The notes: generated by a model not told the origin, from the sequence alone. Shown: positions 45,193 through 56,355, numbered from the stretch's first letter. The stretch: 64,000 bases of DNA from Tretioscincus oriximinensis (GCA_022410635.1 JAJVDF010000003.1:3590667-3654666), one strand, 5' to 3'. Made by a program: numbers and translations.

Positions 45193-47095
45193 GCTTTTTT
45201 TGTACCTCAGTATGGTAAGCTGCTTTTTAGTTCCTCTAATGGCCATTTCTGCTCCCCAACTAGTGGCTCTAGCTGCATGGGGTACTTGAGGCTGTTAGTT
45301 ACTGTAATTCATCATCTCATAGGCTGTTCAGCTAACGAAACCCATCCTTTAGAGGCTGGATCGTGACTCTTCAGAATATAAGGGAACAGATAAGCTTTAA
45401 TAATTAAAGAAACATTATCTATTTGTCTTCAAATAAAATAGACAAATAAAACACTCCGAACCTAATTTTTTCATTTTTATTTTCCTTCAATTTTTAAATG
45501 AATTTCTAAAAATAAAAAACCAGCCATTCTGTGTTTAAAGCCTACAGAACTGACAGTGAACAATATACTTGGTATTGCAATATGTGTAAAATTTTATACT
45601 ACTTGAACTAATGCTTCTGTTTATGCCACTTTGTGTATTAGATTAATCTGAAAGAGATACGTATGAAATAAATCCTAGCATTTGTTCCCTAAGCCAAAAA
45701 CATGCAAATTGCTGTGCTTGAGACAAATGTTTTATGCTTCATTATTTGAGGGCTTTTCTGAGCAAGTTCAATTTTGCTCCATTACTTTATCATGCTTCTG
45801 AATTGTTCCAATCTTAGTTTCTTTCTGCTTCTTAGAGAATTCCCAGTTCAGTGGGAACTATAAAGTGAGTGAATTATGAAATAGTATTTGGCCAAAAGTT
45901 GCAGTTTTGTCAGTGAGCAAAGCTATTTTAAAGAGCATTCTTTCTGTACCAGTTGGCCTGAACTGAATTTTAATCAAAGATTGTTTTGGAAGGTAAGCGA
46001 TAATTGGAGTCCCACCTCTTCATCCTATTTTGGTTCTGATTGATAGCAACCCACTGTACTACCGGAACCTTTATAACAAGATTTAACTGTGCACATGACT
46101 TGAGACACTAAAAATGCTATTTTATTGATTGCTTCAAAAATACCCTGAACTTCTGAAATAGATGAACTACTACTAGGAAATCCAAAGAAAATGTGAAATA
46201 TAACTAAGCCTATTTTTGTTCCATTTTGTTCTTATTTTTCAGTCTCCCTAACCAAACCCACACACAAAATATTAGCCATTTGATTGAATAGGAATGTTTG
46301 CAATATTTGTTTAAAATCCTGGATTTGTGAAGAAACCAAAAGATGCATATTTTTTCATTAAAAACAACAACAACCTCCTTTCAGGAACAAAAGTGTAACA
46401 AATTAACTCAAACTATTCTATTAGATCATAATGGTAAACACAATTCATACAAACAGCGTGATGGTTATATAATGGTGATGTTATTTTTATCCTATTTTCT
46501 GTATCAACTAATAACATACTTTTAATTATTATAATCTATGTAATAATGTAAACATTTTATAATTCATATTGATTGAAAATGAGGTATTTTACTGGATTTT
46601 CACACATATCTGTGTTCTGATCCTTGGAATATCATAGAAGATAAAGTAGTGTGGATCCAAATGCTCAGCGGTTGGGTTCGTGAATTCAACAAACTTTTAA
46701 TGAAGAAGGAGGTGAAGAAGAAATTATACAGCTTCATTTCTGCATGAGCTCTCAGGGGAGCTATTTTGATACAAAAGTAAAATGAAGAAGGGATGGTTGT
46801 AGTTTTTTTATTTTCTTTTGTTATCAGCACTATTACTATCAAAGTTTCTGAATATGCATTGTAGATTAGATAAGAAGCTTTAACATTGCAGATTAAATGA
46901 AATTCGATTAATAGACTATTAGGTGTTCTGATCTAAACAATGGAATCTATGCTGGAATTAAAAATATCAACAAAGAGAAAACTTCATAAGATTGATACAT
47001 CTCTAGTTGTAAGTGGAGAAAGATAGATAAAATGTGACTTTAGGAAAATAATACAAATGTTATGCAATTATCATTTGTGTACATAAGTGTAAAAA
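45193..47095. other. unassigned 1.9-kb stretch
   Basis: No gene or nameable repeat. If conserved elements exist here they cannot be judged from one sequence. Confidence 0.4.
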
Positions 47096-47097
47096 TC

Positions 47098-47487
47098 ACT
47101 GGCTATATTCAGACAAAGCCTTTATCATCTCTTTATAGTTTTAAGCTTAAAGATGAAACACTCTATGTTTAGAGGAAACACTATTCACCTACAAATAAAG
47201 CTTACATGTTATGCCTGCTTCTGTCTCTTGTTTTTTCTACCTTTCCATGCAACAAAAGACTAATGCCAATTTCCTGCCATTGTCCAGTCAAGGGGGGGAG
47301 GGGTAACTGTATACCTTATTATAATCTAAGGTTTTCTGCATGCTAGCAAAGAACAGCCACTAAGGGGACACTTTTGTGTAGGTGAATCATATGTCCTACA
47401 GAGTTAGAGTGTTTCCTCCTTAAACTTAAAAATCTACAATAATGATAAATGCAAATTTTTGATGGTTGTATCTGGATACATCCACAG
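47098..47487. mobile_element. inverted-repeat element with ~110-bp terminal arms
   Basis: The left arm ('tggctatattcagaca..gaaacactcta..attcacctaca') and right arm (complement 'tggatgtatccagata..gaaacactcta..gattcacctaca') match over about 110 bp with gaps. The centre contains a G-run at 47291. No protein is encoded. Confidence 0.6.
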
Positions 47488-48176
47488 CATCCTATGAATA
47501 TGGGCTACAGAGAACAAACAACAAGAGACAACAAATTGATATTACTGAAAAGTTCATATTCCTCCAAATTGATATCAGTTTGAATGGTTAGAGGTAGGGA
47601 TGTCCATCAATAAAAAGCATGTGTTTGGCATTTGAACAAATTATGGTGTTTAATTCTGAATTTGCTTGAAAATAAAAAAGGCACTTTTTCTTGTGAAATG
47701 AGAAAGGCATTCATATTCATGGGTGGGATAACAGTTTCACTGAAGTACTAAATAGATGAAGTAATCTATATATGGTTCAATACAGATGTCCATAAATACA
47801 CTTTGTTCAATTACATTTTTTGAATGTGAAATTAATTTTCCATGTCCCTAGTTGGAAGTAAATGAAACTTTTATTGATATACTGTTTTGTTCTAGCTATT
47901 CTGGATAAAAAGGCCAGTGAAAGAGCACCAACAAGATGGTAACAGGATAACTAAGATTTATTGTTGGTTAATTGCTAGAAGCAGTTACTCATGGGAAGAT
48001 AAAGTTTCTTCAAGCACTAAGTCAAACATTCAGCACAAATTGCAATCTCATTATATAATATTCAACAAAGAGAATCCGAAAGCATTTGGTTCCTAATTAT
48101 CAGTAGTAGTCAGCAGCTGATCCAGAATCCAAAGTTCAAATAACTCTTTGGTAGTCAAGAATATTCTGCCAGTCAA
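47488..48176. other. unassigned stretch
   Basis: No gene or nameable repeat. Confidence 0.4.
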
Positions 48177-48182
48177 TTTCAG

Positions 48183-48635
48183 AAAAATAGCTGTGTTAGT
48201 CCAGTAGAAATTTCAGCAAATGGGCTAGTAGCACTTTGAGAGTAATAGGAGAAAAGTGGGCGGCATAAGCTTTCATAGGCACGTCTACTTCTTCAGATGC
48301 TGAGGGACTATTGTCAGGGTCAGGTATTTATAGAAAACTGTGTATGGGAGATGACAAAACAAATGCAAATGTGATGGGGTATGAACTCCAGGTTTAGAAA
48401 AACAGGTAAATAGCAAATTCTGTTTTTTCTGAACCTGGAGTTCATACCCCCATCACATTTGCATATGCTTTGTTATCTCCCATACACAGTTTTCTATAAA
48501 TACCTAACCCTGACATTAGTCCATCAGCATCTGAAGAAGTAGACGTCCCTCCCCTTCCGCTTATGGCACCCACTTTTCTCCTGTAAGTCTCAAAGTGCTA
48601 CTAACCCCTTTGCAAAAATATTCTGAACTTTGTAA
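48183..48635. mobile_element. foldback (Penelope-like) repeat enlarged to a ~450-bp hairpin
   Basis: The outer arms are the usual family. Between them lies a further inverted pair (48313-48405 and 48421-48515) with only a ~15-bp spacer, so the palindrome covers about 220 bp per side. The inner part ('gtcagggtcaggtatttatag' etc.) is not seen in the shorter copies. CTGAAGA cores occur at 48296-48290 (minus) and 48531-48537 (plus). Confidence 0.85.
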
Positions 48636-49080
48636 TAAATCTGTGTGAGCTTTGTGTACAGTTTTGGTCAACAAACCTAAAAATATATTTTGGAATAGAA
48701 GGAGTTAGAAAAAAGGGAAATGCGAATGAAAGGGCTGGATCACTTTCTTTAATAAATCTGGCCGCAGTCTCTACAACAGTCTCCTCATCCTTGAAAAAAG
48801 GCATTTGGAGGAGTGATCTGACTGAAGTGTATGAAATCATGTATGGGATTGATAAATTGCATGGAGATTTAAAAATTCTATCACATGGCACTAGAACCAA
48901 GGCCTATCTTTGAAGTGGTGGGCAGAAATTAGGATTACAAGGGAAAGTATTTTTAACCAGGGAGTTAAAATACCACAGAGTCAATGGTCTATGGAATTGA
49001 NTTCCAGAAAAGATGGTGGTAGCTAGCAGCCTGGATAGCTTAAAGATAGGATTAGACAAATTTGTGGAAGCCAAGTATAT
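48636..49080 (+). mobile_element. CR1 LINE 3' fragment
   Basis: From 'acagttttggtcaacaaacc' through 'ggagtgatctgactgaagtgtatgaaatcatg' and 'ctggatagcttaaagataggattagac'. Ends before the CR1 3' UTR. Confidence 0.75.
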
Positions 49081-49520
49081 TCATTTGATGCCCTAGTTTG
49101 TTGTAAAAAAAACCAAAAAAACAAATTTGTTCTGGAAAATTATGCAAGGCACCTGGAACTGACTTTTTAAATATAGCTGTCACAAAACAGAAACCTCATT
49201 TATTGTGGCCCTGTAAGAGATCACAATTTCCCCCTTTTGAATCTTCTTGTTTTTAGTATTAAGCACTCTGAGAACTTCAAGGACACAAGTGTAAATACAT
49301 CCATCTTAGGTCCTATTTGCACAGGCTCAGTAATCTGTTTTAAAACCGGTTTCAGAATTTTTTTAAAAAAGATCACAAATTTGCATGACCAAATATTGGC
49401 TTTCTAAATTAATATATAGATATATTAAATTATTCCTTTTTATGAATTAATACAGTGATTCCTGATTTATTTGTTTATGTATTTATTTATTCAGTTTTAG
49501 TAGTGTCTGAGCACTACCTT
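49081..49520. other. unassigned stretch
   Basis: No feature recognised. Confidence 0.4.
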
Positions 49521-49521
49521 G

Positions 49522-49562
49522 CTCTACTCTGATTGTCATTTACTCTACTCTGATTATCATTT
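49522..49562. repeat. 21-bp direct tandem duplication
   Basis: 'ctctactctgattgtcattta' is followed at once by 'ctctactctgattatcattt'. Confidence 0.9.
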
Positions 49563-49622
49563 CAGAATTTCAGATTAGATATCTGAAATTCCAGAATTTC
49601 CAGGATTTTTACATCCTTTTTT

Positions 49623-49745
49623 TTACACATCACACAAAATGATTTGCAAAAGTAGTTCCTTTTGCTCTTTGTATAAACAAAAATATTATATTGTTACAAA
49701 GAGCAAAAGAAACTACTTTTGCAAATCATTTTGTGTGATATGTAA
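49623..49745. mobile_element. short foldback element, ~51-bp arms
   Basis: Arms 49623-49673 and 49694-49745 are nearly perfect inverted copies (including 'cacacaaaatgatttgcaaa') with a 20-bp AT-rich loop. It has no other content and is probably a small MITE. Confidence 0.75.
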
Positions 49746-50550
49746 GAGAAAAAATGTCTGCTGAAAGCTGGATGAATTTCAACTGAACAGCCACTATTCA
49801 AATTAATAGTGACAGTTCATTCTGAAAAAAAGTGGTTATTTTCAAATGATTGATATGAAGTCAAAGGGGTGTGAAAAACTACAGTATTCATAATGCTCAG
49901 GAGCTGTTGACAGTTTGGCATTTTTCTAATACAGATTAGAAACAAGCCAGGACATTGCATTTCATATTCCCATTAAGTGCCGAAGCCATATTAAATTTCA
50001 TTTATTCATACAAATATTCATGCCAAAAATCTAAGAATCAAAACCCCACTCTTTTCATTACTCGTGGAAGCTTTCTGTTGGTATAAATGAAGTCCTGCTT
50101 GAATTCCTGGGAAATAAATGCACGCAATTGAATACATTTTAGTTAAACTAAGTAGAAGACTTTAGTAGTCAGGTCAGACGTGTGTGCAATTATGAGTTAT
50201 ACCCATATCCTAAACGTATTGATGGCTTTTTATGTACAGATAGTTTATAGAATTTCAATTTGCTTCCTGAGTTTCCTGAGAAAAGAGCACACAACACTGT
50301 GTGTGTCAAGTTGCTGATTCAGGCTATGTCTACACATAAACTAGGAAATGATATGGACAATTGGCATATACTGTATATATTACGTGCACCACAATTTCTG
50401 TTACTCTTCAGCCTTCAAAGATGGTATTTAAGAGGTGACGTCACATTCGCCTCTTCGTCAAGCAAATACACAGATGAGAAGAACCCTGCTAGACTTCAGC
50501 ACCTAGTCACAGACAATTAGCGATAACTGCACCACAGGCAGGATCTTACC
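49746..50550. other. unassigned stretch
   Basis: 'aggctatgtctacacataaac' near 50322 resembles the recurrent transposon end motif; otherwise nothing recognised. Confidence 0.4.
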
Positions 50551-51006
50551 ATAGTTGAGGAAGGGGAGGGACAGATTAATATTCAAATTTTTGCAACTAG
50601 CAGAAGGAGAAGCAAAAATGTTAATTAGGACAGCTGAGAAAGGTCGTGTAATGAGATGACACCCAGGCTCCAGCTGCTTCAACAAAAGACCTATAAATGA
50701 AATGAAAGATCCACCGATGGTTATAACTGACAACTGATCCAGGGTTACTTGTGTTTATCTTTTACTTTGGTGAACATAATCTTCTGTTCTGATGATTATC
50801 AGTGGGTGTTCCTTGTATTTTCTATTAGCTGTTTACATTAGTGTGGTATATTGGTTAACATCACTTCTTGGGTCTGCATGTCTGACTCAAACTTCTCATA
50901 ATTGTGTTGCAGTTCTCCAGGGCACTTCCATTAGAGTTCTATAGCTGAAATAAAGCCAGTTTCAGTTTAACTTGTGTTTCTTAGTTATCCTTGTGTGAGA
51001 GACAGG
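50551..51006 (+). repeat. LTR-like interspersed repeat, copy 2
   Basis: The partner of 7541-7955. It holds 'aaataaagccagtttcagttt' and ends in 'gtgtgagagacag'. Followed by a CR1-like scrap ('ctgattgacatgtataaaac'). Confidence 0.5.
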
Positions 51007-51645
51007 TAACCTGATTGACATGTATAAAACAATAGGTGGACAAGACAAAGGTTTTTGGGTGTCTCCTAGTAATGGAGGCCACAGCCTTGGGCCTATGCCC
51101 AGATGGAGAGGGGAGGTAGAGACAGGCAGAGGGGGTGACGCGCCTGTTGCAATCGCCCATGCCCCCTGTCCCTGCCTTTCCCTTTTGTCCCAGACTGGCA
51201 GCAGTTGGGGTGGTGGTGGCTAGCCTAGGGAGGAGGCAGGAACAGGGTTTTGCCATCATGGGTTTCAGTGTCAACAACACTTTCCCATGCTGGAGCCCTT
51301 CTGGCAGGGACTCAAGCAGGGACTCAAGATCCCTGCCTGTGATCGGGCATGGCTGTGTCTAATGGCACCAGCCTACTTTCACTGGCAGGAGTGCTATCAC
51401 CCACATGTTACAACTGCACAAATGGGTAGGTGGACCATACGCAAAATGATGTCATGGTCTGCTGGCTCATTTGGGTTTTATAGTATAGGATACTGGCTAT
51501 TCTTATTTTGGAATGTATGATTTTAGTTTGTGTTTATTTGATTTTGTACTTTGGATTCATTTGTTTTATTTTTGTAAGATTTTTTTATGTTTGCTTTTTT
51601 TTAACAGTAATACTAATTTTCATTTTACTACAGCGGTTTTTTACA
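51007..51645. other. GC-rich then T-rich unassigned block
   Basis: 51050-51320 is G+C-rich with a 'gcagggactcaa' direct repeat (51303 and 51315). 51500-51640 is T-rich. No gene recognised. Confidence 0.4.
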
Positions 51646-52213
51646 CAGTGCTTTTTTTCCAGAATAAAAGGTGCCGGTACTAACACCGGCGGCGGTGGGG
51701 GGCGAGGGGGCGGTGGCGGTGGTCTCCGCTAACGCCACGCCCCCCTCGCCGGCGGCTAACGCAGCAGTACTGGCACCTTTTATTTAGGCGTGGGGGCGGT
51801 GGGAGCGGGGGGTAAGTGGGCGGGAGAGCAGAGGCGGCCGCCGCTGCCGCCACCACTCATTCCCGCGGCCCGCCGCTGCCGCTGATGCCGCCACCGCCCC
51901 CACTAACTCNNNNNNNNNNNNNNNNNNNNNNNNNNNNNNNNNNNNNNNNNNNNNNNNNNNNNNNNNNNNNNNNNNNNNNNNNNNNNNNNNNNNNNNNNNN
52001 NNNNNNNNNNNNNNNNNNNNNNNNNGCCCCCCTCGCCGACGGCTAACGCCGCAGTACCAGCACCTTTTATTTAGGCAGGGGGAGTGGTGGGGGAGGGGCA
52101 GGGGGAGCAGAGGCGGCCGCCCCCACTAACTCCGCCCCCGNCCCTGCCCCCCCACCTAACCAAAAGGTGCCGGAACTGCATTCCGGCGCGTTCTGTCACA
52201 AAAAAAGCCCTGG
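51646..52213. mobile_element. GC-rich hAT-like element containing the assembly gap
   Basis: The ends are CAGTGCTTTTTTT (left) and AAAAAAAGCCCTG (right). The right flank is GCGGTACA (52214-52221). The left flank is GCGGTTTTTTACA (51633-51645), the same 8 bp with an expanded T-run. The interior is extremely GC-rich with repeated 'gaggcggccgcc'-type and 'ggtgccggtact'/'agtactggcacc' inverted units. Confidence 0.65.
51910..52025. other. assembly gap (run of N)
   Basis: 116 N inside the GC-rich hAT-like element. Confidence 0.98.
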
Positions 52214-52269
52214 CGGTACATAGCTTTGAAAATGGGTGTTTGGGAAGGGTATTTAGAGATAATCTCTGT

Positions 52270-52500
52270 GAAGGGATTTTTACAACTGAGGCTGTCTCCA
52301 CACACCTTTTTTCATGCTTTCTTAGTGCACAGCAAAGTGTGAATGCTACATAGTTCTCAGAATTCACTCCATCACTAAGGCAGCACCCACCCACACAGAA
52401 AAAGTATTTAAAACCCCAGGAGAAAGCAGCTATTATAGCATGCTTCACTGGGGGATACTGCACAATTTGTACAAGCACAGCATACATGCATGGTACCAAA
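52270..52500. other. possible transposon-like segment
   Basis: Starts with 'gaggctgtctccacacacc', the recurrent end motif. No right end is defined. Confidence 0.3.
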
Positions 52501-53438
52501 AACCATCAATGTGCATGCACCAATGATATCAATCTAGGAATTTACCACTGGAAGATTCCCAGATGTCATACACTAGATCACATATTCTTAGTCCTCTTGC
52601 TGCAGCACTACCAAAGAGTCTTGCCACTGACAATCACTTGCAGCACTACCGATGTGTGTGTCTGGATCCACCCCAGAAGCAAAAATTCAATATTCTCATG
52701 TTAGAGCTCCCAATACATTTTTCATTGCCTATTGTACTGCTTGCTGCAAACATAAGATATAGCCAACAATATATAACAGTGCATTAAAATTTGGATACTG
52801 ACTTTATCAGCTATTCATTCTCCCCAAATTGTATTTCCACATTCCTTGTATGATTGAGTTTATTAAAAGTACAATTAATCACCCTATTCCCCATTTAGCA
52901 CCTATTTAAAATTTCCCAGCTGGTGCCTATCATAATATAAGGCCATGAAGGTCTGAAAATGACATTCTTAACACCTAAGTATCTCATTCTTTTAATTTAC
53001 TGTATAGGATATGCTCATTTTGCCCAATTACGACCCAAGGGATAAGACTTTCAGCCTATAACTAGGGAGCAATTATCATAGAAGCTCTAACTTATTTGTA
53101 CTAATTTGGATTGCTGAAGAATTAATACATTCAGTGAGGACTTTTCACTTTGGGAAGGTGATTACATTATACACTACTAATATATGACAAACAGAATGAC
53201 TTAGCACTAAAAAAAGTCTGCAATTATTTTATATTGCTGATATAAATTATTTTGTAATAGACTGAACTGCTCTGCTGGATGTACTTCTGGTTGTGCAAGA
53301 ACACTTGATTATTCTCCCTAGAAATTTTTTACAAGCAAGAGATAGCTGCGGTTGGGAGTGAATTTGAGGAAATAAAGAACATCAATAGATTAGAGAGTGA
53401 AAAAAGGGTGGATATATTTATTTAGATTATATAGTAAA
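52501..53438. other. unassigned stretch
   Basis: No gene or nameable repeat. Confidence 0.4.
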
Positions 53439-53607
53439 TTTAAGAATATCTAGCAAGGGTGTCTTGTAATACTTTACATGGTAGGCAGTATGACCTTTGG
53501 AGCAAGTCCACTTCTTCAAATGCTGTGGGGTAAGAGTATGTAGCAAGGGGGTCTCACAGCACTTTAGAGAGTAACAAGGAAGAACAAATAGACTTGTAGA
53601 AATAGGC

Positions 53608-54300
53608 CCGTGATGGCCATCAGGTGACACTCCACGTGTTCCTGAACTACAACTCCCAACATTCCCTTTGGTTTAGCAGAGTGGGCTTGTGATGCTCACT
53701 CCATGTAGCCAACCACTAGCATCCATGAAGTGTCCCCCACACCTTGCTTTCCTTCCAGTTTCCTGCACTCTTGTCCACAATGTTTACCCAATCAGCTTAT
53801 TATAGCTTTCAATATGTTTCTTAGTATTATATATCTGCTTCTGACAGGAAATCTTATCTACATCGACTGCCACCATTAATCCTCACGTACCCTCACCTTC
53901 AGGCCTTAGAATGACACAGACACATGTGGCTTTTATAACAAATAAAGAAATAAGTTTAACATGTAACTTAACTTCAGAATTACTTTTATTCTTTTCTTCT
54001 CTTCAGGATAACACTGTCTCATGTTCATATGTATCCAGGCCTGTCCTCCACTCAGGCTTGCTGCTCTAGTTTACTTTACTTTAAGTAGACTGACCAGGTG
54101 ACCCCTTTGGGGGGAGGTTGAAAACCTGGTTTGGGGGTTCCTCCCAGTTTTTGCTGAGGAAATAAAAAAATCAAAAAATTTTTTTTTGAAAAACAAATTC
54201 CTCAGCAAAAAATGGGAGGCCTATCAGTTCTGGGAGTGGAATGGAATGTTAGGAATTGTGGTTCAGGAACATCTGAAGTGTCACCCATTAGCCATCACTG
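53608..54300. mobile_element. hAT element, 8-bp target duplication, with a smaller hAT nested inside
   Basis: Flanked by AAATAGGC at 53600-53607 and 54301-54308. The terminal inverted repeats are about 58 bp and roughly 75-80% matched (CCGTGATGGCC.. versus complement CAGTGATGGCT.., both continuing GGTGACACT, GTTCCTGAAC, ACATTCC). Non-coding; contains the nested element at 54086-54220. Confidence 0.87.
54086..54220. mobile_element. small hAT-like element, 3'-truncated, nested
   Basis: TAGACTGACCAGGTGACCCC start and 'ctcccagtttttgctgaggaaa' then inverted 'cctcagcaaaaaatgggagg', as in the 44838 family. The right end is missing. Confidence 0.75.
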
Positions 54301-54309
54301 AAATAGGCA

Positions 54310-54742
54310 ATGGCTGCCTCCACACATGCAGCCATGCTGTGCATTTTCAGGGTATTGCAAGCTATACTCCATTGCCGCTCTACCCGCGCCTATCTTGAAT
54401 GTTGTGCAGAGCTGCCAGGGTGAAAAATGGGAGAGGGCAGCAGCACCTGGACAGCAACATTTAGAAATTCCTCATTGTGCTCACATGGGCCTGACAACAT
54501 CTTCATGTAAACTCTGCTGATTGGCTCCTGGGCCCCTGCTCTCATAGGATTTGATACCGTGCAAACAGAAGGTCCACTATGTGCGCTACACAGTGCAATG
54601 CAAGTGGTTCCTTGGATGTATGGACAGTGAGCGCTCTGAGAAATCACAAAACCATAGAGCTTTTGAGTGCAGTACTGATGAGGTGTTATTCCGTGTGGCA
54701 CAGCTTCATCCAGGTAAGAACCTGCTGTGTGCATGCAGCCAT
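54310..54742. mobile_element. DNA-transposon-like element with ~22-bp inverted ends
   Basis: The left ATGGCTGCCTCCACACATGC corresponds to the complement of the right end, ATGGCTGCATGCACACAGCA. Inserted into the arm array just after the hAT duplication. No clear target duplication, no protein. Confidence 0.6.
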
Positions 54743-55145
54743 AGACTTTAGACAAGTCTACTACTTCAAATGCTGTGATGTTAGAATATCTAGCAAGGGA
54801 ATCCTGCAGCGCCTTAGAAACTAATAAAAGCAGCAGGAGATTTTGTAGACAAGTCTACTTCTTCAAATGCTATGGTGTTAGAATATCTAGCAATGGGATT
54901 TTGCAGCACTTGGAAGACTATCAAGAAAAAGATACATAATATGAGCTTTTGTGTAAAAGACTACTTCTTTAAATGCTAAGCTTCAGAAGTAGACTTATAT
55001 AGGAAAGCTTCCCCTGCTTTCCTTTTTTCTTGTTAGTCTCTAAGGTACTAACCCCTTTGCTAGATATTCTGGACCTACATAGTCTATAAGGTACTTACCC
55101 CTTTGCTAGACATTCTGCTAGATATTCTGGACTTTGAAGTTTTAA

Positions 55146-55700
55146 GAATGTCAGTCTAAAAGTGATGATAAAAGGAAAAATTTAATCTAAGAGTCTAAAG
55201 ACCAACAATGTGAGACATGCATATGACATCCTTCTATTATGTAAAAAGTAAAATAAGATTTACAAGAATTCATCATGAAATTAAAATTAAAATCAGGATT
55301 AATATTAAATATTAAGAAGGGCAAATAATTTCACTGTGTAGACTTAATGGATTTACAATTTGATAGTGTAGGAGTTTGTAGAGAGCTTGCCTCTTGGGCT
55401 GTGTGGGAGATAAAAAGAAAGAGAGGTATAATCAGTTTAACTTAGAAATGATTTTACATATCACTCATGACTGTGAGAATTAGTAACTTAAAAAGTGATA
55501 TAGATATAAAAATAAGAAGAATTTGGAATTGTGGTTAAGGTGAGAATTAATGAGAAACCTGATAGTTTTCTTGAGACAATGTCCATCAACTAGAAATTTA
55601 GATTTTCGGTACTTTGTAAAATTGAATGCAGGATTAAGAGAAAATCAACACGTGTGCCTAGTTTGAAGGAAAATTAAAAGAGGAAAGCAACATGCATATT
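55146..55700. other. unassigned A-rich stretch
   Basis: No gene or nameable repeat. Confidence 0.4.
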
Positions 55701-55704
55701 GGAT

Positions 55705-56095
55705 AAGAACATAACATGAGCCCTGCTGAATTGAGCAATGCCCCATCTAATCTAGTATTCTGTTTCACAAAATAGCTCACCCACCAATTGCATTAGGGTA
55801 GTCTCAAGCAGAAGGCAGAATCCTCACCCATTCATGACTCCTTGCAAATGATATTTGAGGAATACAGCCTTCCCCCCCCCCCCCCCATCCTAATAGTTAC
55901 TGATACACCTGTCTTCCATAAACCTATCTATTCTTATCCAGGCTGCTAGCCACTACAACCTCATCTTTCTGTGAGTTCTATAGAGCAATAATCTACGTGT
56001 TGAAAAAAATAGTTTTCTTTGTCTGTCTTAACTCTTCTGCACATCAGGTTCAAGGAGTGACCTCTAGTCCTCGTGTTGTGTGATAGAGAAAATAT
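55705..56095 (-). mobile_element. CR1 LINE 3' end
   Basis: 'gataagaacataacatgagccctgctgaattgag' to 'tgttgtgtgatagagaaaa'. A C-run lies at 55873-55888 where other copies read 'gctccatcctgg'. Confidence 0.8.
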
Positions 56096-56145
56096 CCAAA
56101 AACAGAATCAAAGAAACTAATTATATTCTTTTGAAGAGTAAACTG

Positions 56146-56355
56146 TTACCACCATCAGACACAACTTGTTGCCATACAACAACTGTCCTACCACATTCAA
56201 ACATGACTTGGTGCCACTTAACAACTGTAGCTACACCAATCAGACACAAGTTAGTGGCACCTATCAACTGTGCTACCACAGTCAGACACTACTTGATGGC
56301 ATCTAGGAACTGTGCTACCACACTGAGATACAACTTGATGTTATCTAACTTCTCC
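56146..56355. repeat. 42-bp minisatellite, five units
   Basis: Five successive 42-bp units, each close to 'accaca.tcagacacaacttg.tggc.tctaacaactgtgct'. Since 42 is a multiple of three, the plus frame stays open and reads as five 14-residue units (for example ATTVRHYLMASRNC). Divergence between units is substantial, so the array is old. Confidence 0.85.

Larger units (their letters stand above)
53440..55145. mobile_element. tandem array of foldback (Penelope-like) arms, interrupted by two transposons
   Basis: Left-arm units starting 'agaatatctagca' occur at about 53440, 53530, 54780 and 54877 (periods of about 90-97 bp), with a partial unit at 54745. A right arm follows at about 54985-55075, with a further duplicated tail to about 55145 ('ctttgctagatattctgg'). 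The array is split by a hAT element (53608-54300) and another transposon (54310-54742). Confidence 0.8.

Noticed and set aside
51816..52499. ORFs in the GC-rich block
   Set aside because: They cross the N gap or low-complexity GC-rich repeats of a hAT-like element.
53440..55145. CRISPR-like regular direct repeats
   Set aside because: Repeats are ~95 bp, degenerate, without spacers, and belong to a transposon arm family in a vertebrate genome.
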